Assembly: GCA_030844895.1 (NCBI GenBank)
Contig: CM061226.1
Coordinates: 98,369,292 to 98,433,291, forward strand
Length of the DNA stretch: 64,000 nt
Direction: 5' to 3'
From: Ambrosia x helenae
Taxonomy: Eukaryota; Streptophyta; Magnoliopsida; Asterales; Asteraceae
The notes beneath the pieces are model-generated. The model saw only the letters and a program-made list of their open reading frames with translations, was not told where the DNA came from and searched no databases. Positions 9,667 to 20,637 of this stretch are shown here, piece by piece. Numbering within the stretch: the first letter of the stretch is position 1; each line of letters starts with the position of its first letter. Position numbers and translations under genes: made by a program.

Positions 9667-12600
9667 TTAATTCCCGATTGGTTCCTTCCCAACAAATGAT
9701 TTGCATGTACGAACATCATGACCAAGCTTCCCACATACACCGCATACTCTACGTCTTTTACCAGCGCGGCTAGCTGCCATTTCCTTTTTAGATTTTATTC
9801 TTTTATGTGAACCACGTCCCTTATTTCTAATACCACATGGAAGTCTCAACTTTGTGGTTGTTGGTTGATCATAACCAAGAAGAGACGCCATCATATCTTT
9901 TTTCTTCAAAGTCGGCCCAGTTTTACTCCCTTCAGCCTTTTCCATCAATATTTTCAATTGATCTCTTACCTTAGTTAATTCCTCAATGTTTGTAAAATAT
10001 CGACTACTAAGGTATTCGGTAGCAACCATTATCTCACGCACAAGCTGATTCGCCTTATCAATGTTGACATTAGAACTATCTTTAACAAAAAGTGAAGAAT
10101 TGGCTTTGTTTACAACTGTGTCCCTTCTCCAACGCTTCAAAACATACTTCTCAGGTATTTCATCAAGTTCAAACATTCGTAACACAAGGAACGCGTGCCG
10201 ACATAACAAACCGTATTGCTCAAATCTTTTGCAAACACATGAAACAGAAATATCTTCTTCATCAGCTTTACCCATTACCTGAGAATTTAAAAAAATAGTT
10301 TACTTGAATAGTAAATAACACATTATAGTACTAATTACTCTAGTAGGTTCCATAGCAAGTATCAAAATAGTGAATACCCTAATTATTGAATTAATTGAAT
10401 AATAACTCTAGTTATATGTTAAATAATACATGAGATATACTAATTACACTACTGGATTATATGACATGTACCACATAGTAATTACTCAAATTAAACGATA
10501 AGTTAAAAAATTAAAAATACCTCAAAGAAACCATCTCCAAAAGCCTCAGAATCTCGAATATAAATTCTAGCATAATCTCCTTCTTTTTTGATGTTAACTG
10601 AAAAGCATTTGTGATAACTAGCATATATTTCCTCTTGAACATCAAAAAATATAGACCGGGTATACAACTTAGCAGCATGTTTTTCAAGATTTGATTCAGT
10701 CCAGAAATCAGGTACTGTATTCCGGGTATCATGATCATTTTTTCGATGGTTATATCTTTGAGCTTCAATTGCGGTGTCAAAATGACTAAAAAATTCAACA
10801 AGTGTCAACTGTGAATTTGAAATAATACCAAAGAATTGATTTTCACTCTCAGACCTCGATGTTGTACGCATGAGGCCTGACATATGCTCATCACGATAAT
10901 ACGCCGGAATCCACATTGATCGTAAGTCGAACATAGTTGATATCCAAGCATTTTGCATAAGACCAAAATCCTTAATTACTTCTTGCCATTCAAGCTCAAA
11001 CGTCTCAGGCTCAATTGAATCAGTCCAAACAATATTACAAATACGACGTTTGAAGTTATCATCATTGCATAATGAAATCCCAACCTGTAAAAAAAATATA
11101 TTTAATCCAAATTACTCTAACAATATATTATAATTACTCTAGTTGGAAACACAATTACTACAGAAAAAAAATTACAAAATTTGAATCAGAATACAATTAC
11201 TCTAGAAGAAATATAATTACTCTACAACTAAAATGATAGACAAACCTTATCAGCAACTCATAATACAATTACTCTAGAAGCAAATATAATTACTCTACAA
11301 CTAAAATAATAGACAAACCTTATCAGCAACTCAGAATACAATTACTCTAGAAGCAAATATAATTACTCTACAACTAAAATGATAGACAAACCTTATCAGC
11401 AACTTTCTTCATGATATGCCACATACATAATCCATGTCGGCTTTCTGTAAAAACTCTTTGAATTGCTTGTTTCATTGCAGGATCTTGATCGGTAACAACA
11501 ACCCTAGGCTGACGACCAAATGCCCTTAAAAAACACGACAATAACCATTCGTAAGATTCAACGTTTTCTTTCGCAATAAGACCAGCTCTAAGATTGACAT
11601 TATGAAAATGGTTATCGATGCCAGTGAAAGGTACAAAAACCATTTTGTATCTGCGCAACAAAAGAAAAATTTAATAAAAAATGTAATAATAATTACTCTA
11701 ACAATAATAAAGAATTAGAAACTTACTTATTAGTTTTGAAGGTTGCATCAAAGGATATTACATCACCAAAAGTCAAGTAATTCATTTTACAAACTTCATC
11801 AGCCCAAAATAAACCGGTTAGATAACCCTTATCATCCGCTGTAAACTCAAATGAAAAACCAGGAAGATAATCTTTCTTATCAGTTAATCTTTGAACAATC
11901 ATTTCAGCATCATATTCTCCAATAAAACATTTTAAATCTCTTTTAAAATTTTTGCAATCTACAGCAGTTGCACCAACCTCTTCAAAACCACCATATTCTG
12001 TCCTCATAATATGAAATGATTTAACCGGGCCTAAATTTAGCGTTGACAAAGAACATATCCTCTTTTGCTTCATAACGGATAAATTTCTTGATGAAGGAAC
12101 AAACTGCATATCTTCTTGGGAAATAAAACTATGATTATGTTCTTCAACAAACCTGAATACCTTAAATGATTGACCATCATCTGAAATGAATCCGATATGT
12201 GCTTGGCAACCAATACGGATATAAGGCCTATTCTTATGCTTTTTCGGTTTTTTGTTATCATTAACAAATAGAAGATGATCAGACTTAGTAGATATCTTAT
12301 ATCCCTCCCTTGAACATACAAAATACTTATATTTGATTATACCATTCTTTTCGATTTGAGTACCTTTTCTTACAGAGAAACCTCCATTTCTAGCATATGT
12401 TTTGTAAAAATCCAATGAAGCATCCAAAGATGGGAAAACCATGCCTTCAACTGGTATTAATGAAGAAGAAACACTAGGTTTGAAAGTTCTTTCACAAGAA
12501 ACAGGGGACAACCGTTGAAATCCCATAATTAAATCTTCTACCGCATAATCTACATTAAATAGAAAGACAAAACATAATTATTCTAAAAATTCATTCAAAC

Positions 12601-13045
12601 ATATGCATAAAAAAACAATTACTCTACAAAACAATAACATAGACATGACAATCATTTTGAGTAATTACTCTAAACACAAAAAACGATTTATTATCTAGAG
12701 TAAATCATAATTGACAACTCAAAAGTACTAATTACTCTATCCATAAAGATAAGAAAACAATGGATAATATTTTTCAGTAATTACTCTAGTAATAAAACAT
12801 ATCTCAAGACATATTCACCATTGTTATTCACCTATGTATAAAGCTAATAAACCAGAGTAATTACAACACCATTGTTACCCATTATTTAAAACCAAACTGG
12901 AATATTACACTAATACAACGAATGATATTCTGAATAAATCTGAATCTACAAAAATCAGAATGCAAAAGCAAATATGATAAAGAAAATTAAAATCAAAACA
13001 TTTAAAATACATACCTTGAATCACATTCGTTGTACTTTCAGCCAT
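9667..13045 (-). CDS. FAR1-type MULE transposase, five exons
   Basis: Exons on the minus strand: 13045-13015, 12549-11727, 11650-11392, 11084-10521, 10278-9667. All have GT/AG introns and the sum is 2289 bases, exactly 763 codons including the stop. The protein starts MAESTTNVIQDYAVEDLIMG. It then has the FAR1 DNA-binding domain (SLDASLDFYKTYARNGGFSV, EGYKISTK, RPYIRIGCQAHI, VEEHNHSF), and the MULE transposase core with Asp in ISFDATFKTNKYKM and Asp in VVVTDQDPAMKQAI followed by GLCMWHIMKKV. The SWIM zinc finger is at VSCVCKRFEQYGLLCRHAFL, and the C-terminus has a CCHC-like CGVCGKLGHDVRTC. The enzyme would bind the terminal repeats and catalyse cut-and-paste transposition. No stop or frameshift is visible. 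TIRs around it argue against a domesticated FAR1/FRS gene. Confidence 0.88.
11085..11391 (-). repeat. Transposase intron with tandem repeats that copy the splice donor
   Basis: A unit of about 70 bases containing ATAGACAAACCTTATCAGCA followed by two AATTACTCTA motifs occurs at about 11232-11308 and 11309-11379, with the third start at 11380 running into the exon. Each unit includes a copy of the exon-3 end and its donor (CTTATCAGCAACT; donor GT read as AC on this strand). The intron thus carries decoy copies of its own 5' splice site. Eight exact motif copies lie in this intron. Confidence 0.7.
12550..13014 (-). other. First intron of the transposase gene
   Basis: Bounded by a GTATG donor (after the 31-base first coding exon) and a TAG acceptor before exon 2. 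It contains four exact ATTACTCTA copies (near 12607, 12664, 12733, 12780) and several one-base variants. Otherwise AT-rich with nothing recognisable. Confidence 0.6.
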
Positions 13046-13240
13046 TGATGGAGAGGAAAAAACGATCTGTGGGTTATTGAGTGAAAATTGTATAGATTAC
13101 GAAAATTGGTTGTTCATTAATGGAGGCAGCAGCAAGAAAAGAGGATTAATGGAGCTTAATGTGATGAAATTTAGGGTTTATGTCTGATTAATGGAGCTTA
13201 GGGATTTTTAATGGAGGCAGCAACAAGAAAAGAGGATATT
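13046..13240 (-). promoter_or_regulatory. Transposase upstream region inside the right TIR
   Basis: This 195-base stretch separates the transposase ATG from the right terminal repeat, so any promoter must lie here or in the repeat. It carries a short direct repeat (AATGGAGGCAGCA at about 13120 and 13210, with AAGAAAAGAGGAT(T)A after each). I see no convincing TATA box. Confidence 0.4.
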
Positions 13241-13317
13241 GGTTAATTACGAAATTGCCACCGCGTGGATTTGTGCCATTCGTACAGTTCGTACAGATAT
13301 TTTGTATGTATTTGATC
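13241..13317 (-). repeat. MULE right terminal inverted repeat
   Basis: Reverse complement matches 3360-3436: GTACGAACTGTACGAAT, CACGCGGTGGCAATTTCG, with TACATAC near the outer end. See the left repeat for alignment. Confidence 0.8.
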
Positions 13318-13367
13318 TTAATATCATATGTTTGAAGGATTTTAGGCTTGGAAATAAACACATAAGC

Positions 13368-13998
13368 TGAAAATGATTTTCTAATTTTTTTTTTTTTTTT
13401 TTGACAAAAAGCTTTCATTCACAACGTCAAAACGGACCTCAAAGTGAGGACCGACGGCTCAAACAACTACAACATGTACAAAGGGTACCGACACCACTCT
13501 CTCCAATCAATCCTATTACATTTTGTTCTACTCTTTACCCAAAGGAAACATAACGATTTAACACTAGCCACAATCCTTTCTACACTAGGTTCGGTGTCGT
13601 TAAATACCGTATCGTTCCTTGCCTTCCATAATGCCCACATAGTAACCATAACGATTCCGTGTACCATTTGTCTTTTGATTTTGCAGCCTGTGATCGAATT
13701 ATAAATCTGTAGCAGATCTCTCACCTCAAAAGCATAAATAGGAGGTTGTCGACACCACCTCCCTATACCTTCCCACACGTTACAAGCAATTATACAATCT
13801 GCCAGCACATGGATAGTTGTTTCTTCGCTGCTATGACACCACGGACAAGTTGAATCCGCAAGCTCTATATTCCGATGCAATAACGAGTACTTATTCGCTC
13901 GAAACCTCCACATCCATTTGAAAATGAGAGCCTCGTTAACCATTTCTAGGCGTTTTATTCCCAAACCTCCCTTCCATTTGAAAATGATTTTCTAATTT
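13368..13998 (-). mobile_element. 5'-truncated L1-type LINE with target-site duplication
   Basis: Read on the minus strand, the piece encodes the C-terminal zf-RVT domain of a plant LINE (MVNEALIFKWMWRFRANKYS, then CPWCHSSEETTIHVLADC, KARNDTVFND, ending CRYPLYML), followed by a short 3' UTR and poly(A) (poly-T on this strand, about 13386-13402). Flanking copies of TGAAAATGATTTTCTAATTT at 13368-13387 and 13979-13998 are a 20-base target-site duplication typical of target-primed reverse transcription. Everything upstream of the zf-RVT domain is missing. It landed about 50 bases outside the MULE right end. Confidence 0.9.
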
Positions 13999-14142
13999 GA
14001 TTAGAAATTTATTAGATTCGAGCACATAAAAATAGAGCTGATTCTTTTTTTAAAAAAAGAAAGCATTCAACCAAATAAAATAACTGCTACATGGAATAAA
14101 ATTTTCTTTTATGTGTATATACTATATATAAGTTATTCATTA

Positions 14143-14324
14143 GGGGTGAAGCTTGGTTCTCGAATCATGGGGCGGACTCAATTTTTTTCGATCGGTAGTG
14201 ACAAATCGGCGGGGGCCAGACTCAACCTGGACTCAATTTACCTACGCAAATCGCAAATTTCCACTGCTGTGCTAAAAAACATGGAGACCAGGGCCACCCC
14301 TAGCCCTATAAAACCTTCGCCCCT
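14143..14324 (+). repeat. MITE-like repeat, copy 1
   Basis: Begins AGGGGTGAAGCTTGG and ends CTTCGCCCCT, giving short inverted ends AGGGG(T/C)GAAG. An inverted, diverged copy lies at 34197-34385 and shares 'cgatcggtagtgacaaatcg', AATTTACCTA and the reading ACTCAATTT. Being dispersed and inverted, it is a transposable element; the superfamily is uncertain (hAT-like ends). Confidence 0.6.
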
Positions 14325-14800
14325 GGTGTTAATCGACCATGCATAAACTAGAAAGCCAAATTTTAGACCCTCTCTAAAGCATGGCCCATGTACGACTACC
14401 CACCATGCACAGGCTCAAAGATGACACATTAAACAAACTGTCTTACCAAGCATAGCAAGTAGTTAAGATAGGCCCAAAATAGAATAAGAGTTGTTTACAA
14501 ACACATCCACCAACAGATCAGCCAACAAACAAAAACTAGAATAAACAACAAAACAGCATTAAGCTAAGATGATATCGCTGAAATCTCTCCTCCATCCAGG
14601 AACTCACGGTTGTGTTTCTACCTGACGAGTTGCTTGCCGCCTCGACCAGGTAAACTTGTCTTAGAAGAGAAGGTTTCCACCCCCTTAGAAAGAGCCCGAA
14701 TATGTAAAGAACATAAAATCCCGTAGAAAGAGCCCATAACATTTAGTGGTCCGTAAAAGCCATAGAATTTAGCGGCCCGTATGAACTGCTTAAACATTTA
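14325..14800. other. Unassigned intergenic sequence
   Basis: Moderate GC with short open frames in both directions but no recognisable protein. It contains a local near repeat (CCCGTAGAAAGAGCCCATAA and CCGTAAAAGCCATAGAATTT). I see nothing further in it. Confidence 0.4.
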
Positions 14801-15000
14801 TTATTTTTTTAACGACGAACAAACGATGTCCCGACTACCTGGGTTATCCACCAATTGGTTACAAAAGTACTCAATACGCCCTTGTGTGAATACACGGCTT
14901 AGGTGTCCGCTCATAGGTAGCGCTGGGTAGCCAGAACCCACCAAGCCACCAGTTCCAAAGAAAATCTGCACCCCTACCCGCCGCACGACAGTGGAAAATC
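14800..15000 (-). repeat. Retroposon 3' fragment (poly-T end)
   Basis: On this strand it starts with a T-run followed by AACGACGAACAAACG, the same layout (T-run then AACGGCAAA-type box) seen at 35318, 54503 and 57987. On the minus strand this is the 3' end of a retroposon with an A-tail. Its body has no recognisable coding sequence and no target duplication was found. Confidence 0.45.
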
Positions 15001-15246
15001 AATCAAAGATTCAAAGAAACTTACAATGTGAAACAAGCTTATAAAACTAATTTCATGTTATATAATTTATATAAAAAAAAACATACTTGCAAACCTTTTT
15101 ATTTTTTTATGTATACAACGTTTAAAAATGAAACAAATATTAAAAGTTTGTAAGTAACCTTTTATTGTCCTGAAAAGGTGTTCTTGGACGGTTCCATATA
15201 TTTTTCTTAATATCTCTCCAGAGTCGTCTCCGATCAAATAATTATT
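15001..15246. other. AT-rich spacer
   Basis: No feature recognised. Confidence 0.4.
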
Positions 15247-15605
15247 TTGACAAAAACCTCACGGTGTGTCTTTCCTTACCGGGTTCCGGGACAGTGGGTT
15301 TGTGACTTTGTGGTTAAGCGAGCGATGCTACAAGCAGTGGCAAAGAAGGCTGCTAGAGCTTGTGAAGACAACCAACATGCCTTTGTCCCCTTGGCCTTTC
15401 ATAATTTTGGCTCTCTGACACCGGAAACTATCTATTTCCTGCCCAGAGTTCAACGGGTCGTTCATAGCAATATTTCGACCCTAAGGGGAAAAAGTTTTCT
15501 TTTAGTAGTTTAAGTTTTGCTATTCAAAAAGAGAGGTGGCACAGCTTTTTACCCGTCTACCTGATATCCTGATGTAAATTGCCCTTTTATAAATGAAAAT
15601 ATTAT
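15247..15605 (+). pseudogene. Retroelement-associated ORF, C-terminal remnant
   Basis: One frame reads ACEDNQHAFVPLAFHNFG, TPETIYFLPRVQRVVHSN, and then in another frame KEVAQLFTRLPDILM before a stop (about 15575). The end part is closely matched in layout by 27825-27895 (QKGVAAQLVARLPAVLT when one extra G is allowed). I recall this ORF type as a recurrent repeat-derived annotation in plant genomes, not a host enzyme. The frame breaks show it is a pseudogene. The superfamily is uncertain. Confidence 0.45.
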
Positions 15606-16140
15606 TGAATTTGAAATAAAAATAAATAAAATTAGAAAAAGAAAACGGAGGAAACATAAAATTGAGCACGCCCGGACCCGATTGCGCATGTAGTAGTGAT
15701 GGAGGGGTCACCGGGCCATGCCTCATCATGAATCGCAACGCATAGTCCCTTTTTTCTTTATAGATACACAGATTTTAATTTCTCACTAACTCGTCAATGC
15801 CACTTTTAGCTAAGGTATTAGGCTGGAGGTGCCACTCTTTTCATCTAGTCTTTACCCTAAACTATGAATGAGATTAATACCACATTGATAACGTACTTAT
15901 ACTAATACTGAAAATAACGATATGGAAATTGAAGAAACTAGGTGCCACATACCGTACCGAATATATCGGTATGGTACTGAAATACATTGCCGGTTTTGGT
16001 ACCTAAATTTGATTGATGAAAACTGAGTTGAAAAAGGTTGTATATATAGGTTTATTTAATTTAAAATGATTTTTTTTTTCATTCCCAACGGCTCCCAACA
16101 TAAATTTGACCGTTGCGAACAGTCATGTTTTAAATGTTTC
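15606..16140. other. Unassigned intergenic sequence
   Basis: AT-rich, with one GC-richer patch near 15660-15740. No gene or element recognised. Confidence 0.4.
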
Positions 16141-16303
16141 AAGCGGGTAGAACAACTTGTATCAACTACCCACCAGCCCTACCCGAGATGGTGGCGACGG
16201 GGTAGTTGCACGGGTTCAAACCCGAATCAACCTACTATGGGGCGACCCTGCCACCCTTAAATTAATCATGTTTAAAAGTTTTAACTATATAAAAATTAGA
16301 TCC

Positions 16304-16453
16304 TGTGTATTTACTAGTAGATATGAACACACTAATTTTATCCGTTTTTATGCATAACTAGTGTGAGCTTAAAACATGGAACTCGTTCGCTTTCAAGTTT
16401 TGACATTTAATATTTAACCAGTCTATGTGTTCATATCTACTAGTAAATACACA
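16304..16453. repeat. Perfect 28-bp inverted repeat (foldback)
   Basis: TGTGTATTTACTAGTAGATA + TGAACACA at 16304-16331 is exactly reversed and complemented at 16426-16453, separated by 94 bases. It is probably a small MITE; target duplications were not identified. Confidence 0.75.
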
Positions 16454-16484
16454 AAATCCGAACGTTGGAAAGTTACCGAAGGCC

Positions 16485-17001
16485 GCAGAGCCGGTCCAAC
16501 ATTTTTAGAGGCCTTAGCGAACTAAAAAGTCGGGGCCCTTTTAGATTATTTTTTTATATGCTCACCTCATTTACCCGGGCTTCAGACCGGCAACAATAAA
16601 CTAAAAAAATTTTAGTTGGTAAGAGCAATGCCCCCTTTTTATTATGTTTCCTTAATTGGTGCAAAAAAGCATGAAGTTAAATTTGATGGTGTCTAATTTG
16701 ACTTTTAAGTTCATTGCGATTTACTAGTTAAAATCACTATAATGAACTGGAAAGTGAAAACTAGTTTAGATATATAGTTATGTAACCATATATGTATACA
16801 ATGAAATCTATTAGATTTGATTTGAGACTTATTTTCTTCATGGAAATAGATATCTCGTCGGTCTTTCATCTTTGAAGTTGTCTCACGATCTGTAGAACTT
16901 GTTCTGAAACATTGTCAATGTCCAACTATGAATCAAAGGTTAGCAAAATTAGGGGCCCTAGGCGCTTGCCTAGTTTTACAAAACATTAGGGCCGGCCCTG
17001 C
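16485..17001. mobile_element. hAT-like non-autonomous element
   Basis: Ends are CAGAGCCGGTCC (left, after an extra CG) and, reversed, CAGGGCCGGCCCT (right), the ending well known for plant hAT MITEs (CAGGGCCGGC). The flanks repeat CCGAAGG (16477-16483 and 17002-17008), consistent with an 8-bp hAT duplication with one mismatch. The interior is AT-rich with no ORF. Confidence 0.7.
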
Positions 17002-17207
17002 CGAAGGGGGAAGAGAAGAAGCTTTGAGTGGACCCAAGAGAGGTGAGTTACCATAATTCTAGTAGTGAAAAAAGTTTAGGGTTGTATTAAATTAATTTTT
17101 AAAAAAGGTTTAGGGAGTTCATGGAACTCAACTATACCTGATTAGGGGAGTCTAGGAAAATCTAGGAGTGACCCCACCCTTAAGGAGAATGTAAATCTGC
17201 TTGCAAC

Positions 17208-17340
17208 AACGAAAATTTATGCTATTGGGGTTGGTGGTCCAGTGGTAAGGCAAAGCCTTTTAATACACTAAAAGTGTGAGGTCTTGAGTTCAAGTCTCAC
17301 AAGGAGCAAGAAATTCGCCTTAAAAAAAACGAAAATTTAT
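17208..17340 (+). mobile_element. tRNA-derived SINE with target-site duplication
   Basis: The body (17221-17330) has a Pol III A box (TGGTCCAGTGG, about 17235) and B box (GAGTTCAAGTCTC, about 17286), then a short A-tail. Flanking AACGAAAATTTAT at 17208-17220 and 17328-17340 is the target duplication. The element is about 110 bp. It would be transcribed by RNA polymerase III and mobilised by a LINE. Confidence 0.85.
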
Positions 17341-18973
17341 TAGTGTTTTTTAAGCTAAAACCTTGAATTCTTCATTACTCACACAATGTAAAACTTCATA
17401 GGAAAGAGTATATAACATGCTAACAAGTACTAGATTTTAGGAGTGAGCAAATATATAAATCTTCTATATATACAACTAATATATTAAACTCAATGTGGAC
17501 ACATGGCACTCCCATGTTGATCCTTTAATTCTCTAGCCTATCATATTGTGCCATGTGTCACAATGTGAGAATTTATAAGATTTTTGTTTTTTTTAAATAA
17601 AAAATCATTCAATTACTTTTGGTCAAACTCATTTACTAATATTATTAATAACTTTCCTAAAACCTTTGCTCAATCATAAAACCACCATAATATTCATGTC
17701 TTTCAAATCCTAAGCCAATCAAACATTTTTCATCTCGATCAAAATTCCAATACCTGGTTAGTCTTTTTATCCCCTCATTTGATGCGATTGTATATTCTTT
17801 ATTGGAAATTGATTCATTGGTCTCTCTCTTTTCGCTTTTTGATCGGTACCCATGTTTTAATTTTTACGTTTTTAGTTTAGTTTTTTTTATTGGATTGGCT
17901 GGATTCTGAAGGTTATTTGGGATTTTTTCTGAAGGTTATTCTGAAGGTTAGTTTTTTTATTGTTTTTGTTTTCGTGTTTTTTTTTCTGAAGGTCTCCTCC
18001 ATTTTCTCATTTTCTGTCTGATTTGTTATTTGGGATTTTTTCAATTAAGTTTTGATTTCTTCTATTTCTATTGTGTTTTGTTACTAACGTTGTCCACGTT
18101 TTACACATTCAGGAGAGTTTGAAGTATCGGTTCCTGGATTCTGAAGGTGATATTGGTTCTCGGGGTCATGAGTATGTTAGGTAATCAATTTGTTACCTTA
18201 TGTTTTAAACTACGATGATTGATACATATGCATGATAACATATGTGTTCATTGCTTTTGGTTTGGCAGGCCAAATGTCAAGAAGTCTTTCTAATATCCGT
18301 TTGAATTTTATGTTTGATCTTACTTTTGTTAGTAAACAATGGATTGCATGTTTGTAGGAATATTTTAATTGGTTTCCAAAATTGTGGCATTAATTCTGAT
18401 TGACTTGGTTTGACCATTTTTTTATACAAAATCTGAATTTATAATTGATTTATTTGTTTGAAAGTTCAAAATTTTGTTTTGACTTTATATATTTTTTTTA
18501 CGGAAACTTAATCAATATTAAGAAGTTTCCTTATCAAATCCGTAAATGTTTTCCAAGATTGTATATGTAATTTTGAATTTTCAAATTTAAATGTTTAATT
18601 GAATTTTAAATTCAAATTCAAATTGTCACACTAATTTTAGTAATTTAAAAACTTAATACATACCTTTTTATTATTACTTTTTCTATTTCTAAAAGTTCGC
18701 TTAGTTAAATCTGAAATTGATTTGTAATTTATTATAATAATATAAATTAAACTGGTTTCATAAGCTTTCATTACTTACCTAAAAATATAGAATATTTATT
18801 TGTTAAAGTTTTACTCTAATTTTAATCAGAAGTATCATTTGGTAACTAATACCTTTTTTTTTTTTTTTTTGCTTTTGGTTATTGTTTTTAATTGGATTAT
18901 CATCTTCGAATACGATGTATTTAATTACCTGTGAATCCGATTATCATGTTCGTCTTCAAGGTATAATTTCGTT

Positions 18974-19678
18974 TATTAATACAATGACTTTATTAATTTT
19001 TTTTTTAAATCGAAAATCTAGCCATTAAAGGCAATGGTCAACATCGGTCAAATATTAAGCACTTTCCATGTAATTTATAAAATTTTTAGTTTTTTTTTAA
19101 AAGTCATTAATTAAATTAAATTAGGTAATTCATTGATTAAATTAAATTAGGTAATTCATTATGATTATTTTAATTTGAATTTTCGGTCAAAACAAACATC
19201 TATCAATTGTGTAATAACATGCCACTTAATTTTTTCGTATATAATTAATGACAATATTGACTTTGTGGTCAAAGAAAATAATTAAATTAATTATAGCCAA
19301 TAAAAAAATCAATTATAAAAATAAAATATACATTGTTAACACTTTTTTTGAACATGTACTCTAAAGTATTATTTATAGAAATTATTATATCAAATATCCT
19401 TATTCCACAACCAACAACCTCTTCGTCTATTAATACAATGTTTTTCTTATTTTTTTTTTAAATAAAAAATCTAGCCATTAAAGGCAATGGTCAACATCGG
19501 TCAAATATTAAACACTTTCCATGTAATTTATAAAATTTTTAGTTTTTTTTAAATAAAAAATCATTAATTCGAATTAAATTAGGTAATTCATTGATTAAAT
19601 TAAATTTGGTAATTCATTATGATTATTTTAATTTGAATTTTCGGTCATAGCAAACATTTATCAATTGTGTAATAACAT
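18974..19678 (+). repeat. Direct repeat pair inside Helitron H1
   Basis: About 250 bases at 18974-19221 recur at 19428-19678 (454-base period). They share CTAGCCATTAAAGGCAATGG, TCAACATCGGTCAAATATTA and the terminal TCAATTGTGTAATAACA. A second, more diverged pair follows at 19683-19970 and 20062-20345 (both contain ...TTTAAGTTA...TAACAATTA...CCTA.TTATTACCTTTAA...). Confidence 0.8.
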
Positions 19679-20424
19679 TTCTGTTAAACTCTAAAACTAT
19701 TCGAATACTAAATATTCTGCTTAAGTATTTAACTTCAAATTTTAATATTCATAATTTTAATTTTTATATTTTGGGTAATATTATAAAAATTGAAAAATTT
19801 GAATTTAGAATAATTATGGTAACATTTAGAATTAACTACTACATTAGTTTCATAATTGTGAATGATTTAAATATTTAAAAAATCCAAATTTGTTAATTTA
19901 AGTTAATAATTGTAACAATTACACCTATTTATTACCTTTAAATTACAGATTTTCTAATATATTTAATTTTAACAAATAGTAATATTGGTTATAAATTTCT
20001 CAAATTAGTTTCAAGTTTAAATTCAAATTTTGAATACTATAATTTCAAAAATAGTTTTCAGTTAAACTTTGAAAATATTTGAATATTGAATGTTCTATTT
20101 AAGTATATAATTTCAAGCTTTAATATTTATAACTAATTTTTAAATTTTGGTTAATATTGTAAAATTTCTAAATTTTGAATTTAAGATAATAATGTTAGCA
20201 ATTAAACTTAATTAATGCATTCAATTTGAAATTTTGAATGAATGTAATATTTTAAAAATTTTCAAACTTATAAATTTAAGTTATTAATTATAACAATTAA
20301 ACCTACTTATTACCTTTAATTTAGAGATATCCTAAAATATTTATATATTTTCCAATTATGGATGACATGTATTTATAAATTTTTGAACTAAGATGCAAAC
20401 ACAGAAACGAATCCAAAATTCACA

Positions 20425-20637
20425 TATGGCCATCTTTATGTGATATTGTCAAGAGTTAAGAGCAGGGCAGGGATTGAGTTATTTGATCCCGATTGGAAGG
20501 TCATAAATAAAACAAAAAAGGTTGTGTATAAGGAAATATTTAATGATATTTAAATTGTATGTGTATTTCTACTATATTTTCTTTATAATTTTTACGCTTC
20601 AAATAATTATTAATTGTTGAACCGCGTGTACACGCGG
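20425..20637 (+). pseudogene. Helitron helicase C-terminal remnant plus 3' hairpin, copy 1
   Basis: Reading YGHLYVILSRVKSRAGIELF then KKVVYKEIFNDI and a stop, this is the last helicase motif (usually HGQLYVALSRV) of a Helitron Rep/helicase. It is followed by hairpin CCGCGTGTACACGCGG (20622-20637). The CTAG expected after the hairpin is changed (GCAAGTAGTACC). It parallels the copy at 21857-22128. Confidence 0.75.

Larger units (their letters stand above)
3360..13317. mobile_element. Mutator-like element (MULE) with Ulp1-like and FAR1 transposase genes
   Basis: A roughly 10-kb DNA transposon bounded by terminal inverted repeats of about 78 bp. Sharing is clearest in GTACGAACTGTA/TGAAT, ACGCGGTGGCAATTT and the outer TACATAC. 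Inside are a plus-strand Ulp1-like protease gene (about 3.58-8.95 kb) and a convergent minus-strand FAR1-type transposase gene (13.05-9.67 kb). MULEs carrying a Ulp1/C48 domain are known in plants, and the transposase is of the FAR1/MULE group. The space between the 3' ends (8951-9666) and most introns are studded with copies of AATTACTCTA. No clear 9-11 bp target duplication is visible at the ends, so the exact termini are uncertain by some bases. The transposase frame is complete while the Ulp1 gene needs three A-run corrections. Confidence 0.8.

Noticed and set aside
9667..13045. A domesticated FAR1/FRS light-signalling gene
   Set aside because: The gene lies between matching terminal inverted repeats with a second transposon gene, so it is read as a MULE transposase.
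15247..15513. An intact small host gene
   Set aside because: It is a frameshifted fragment that recurs at 27.8 kb next to an A-tail, so it is repeat-derived.
16150..16260. A SINE with B box-like CGGGTTCAAACCCG
   Set aside because: No A box at the right distance, no tail and no duplication; too weak to list as a feature.
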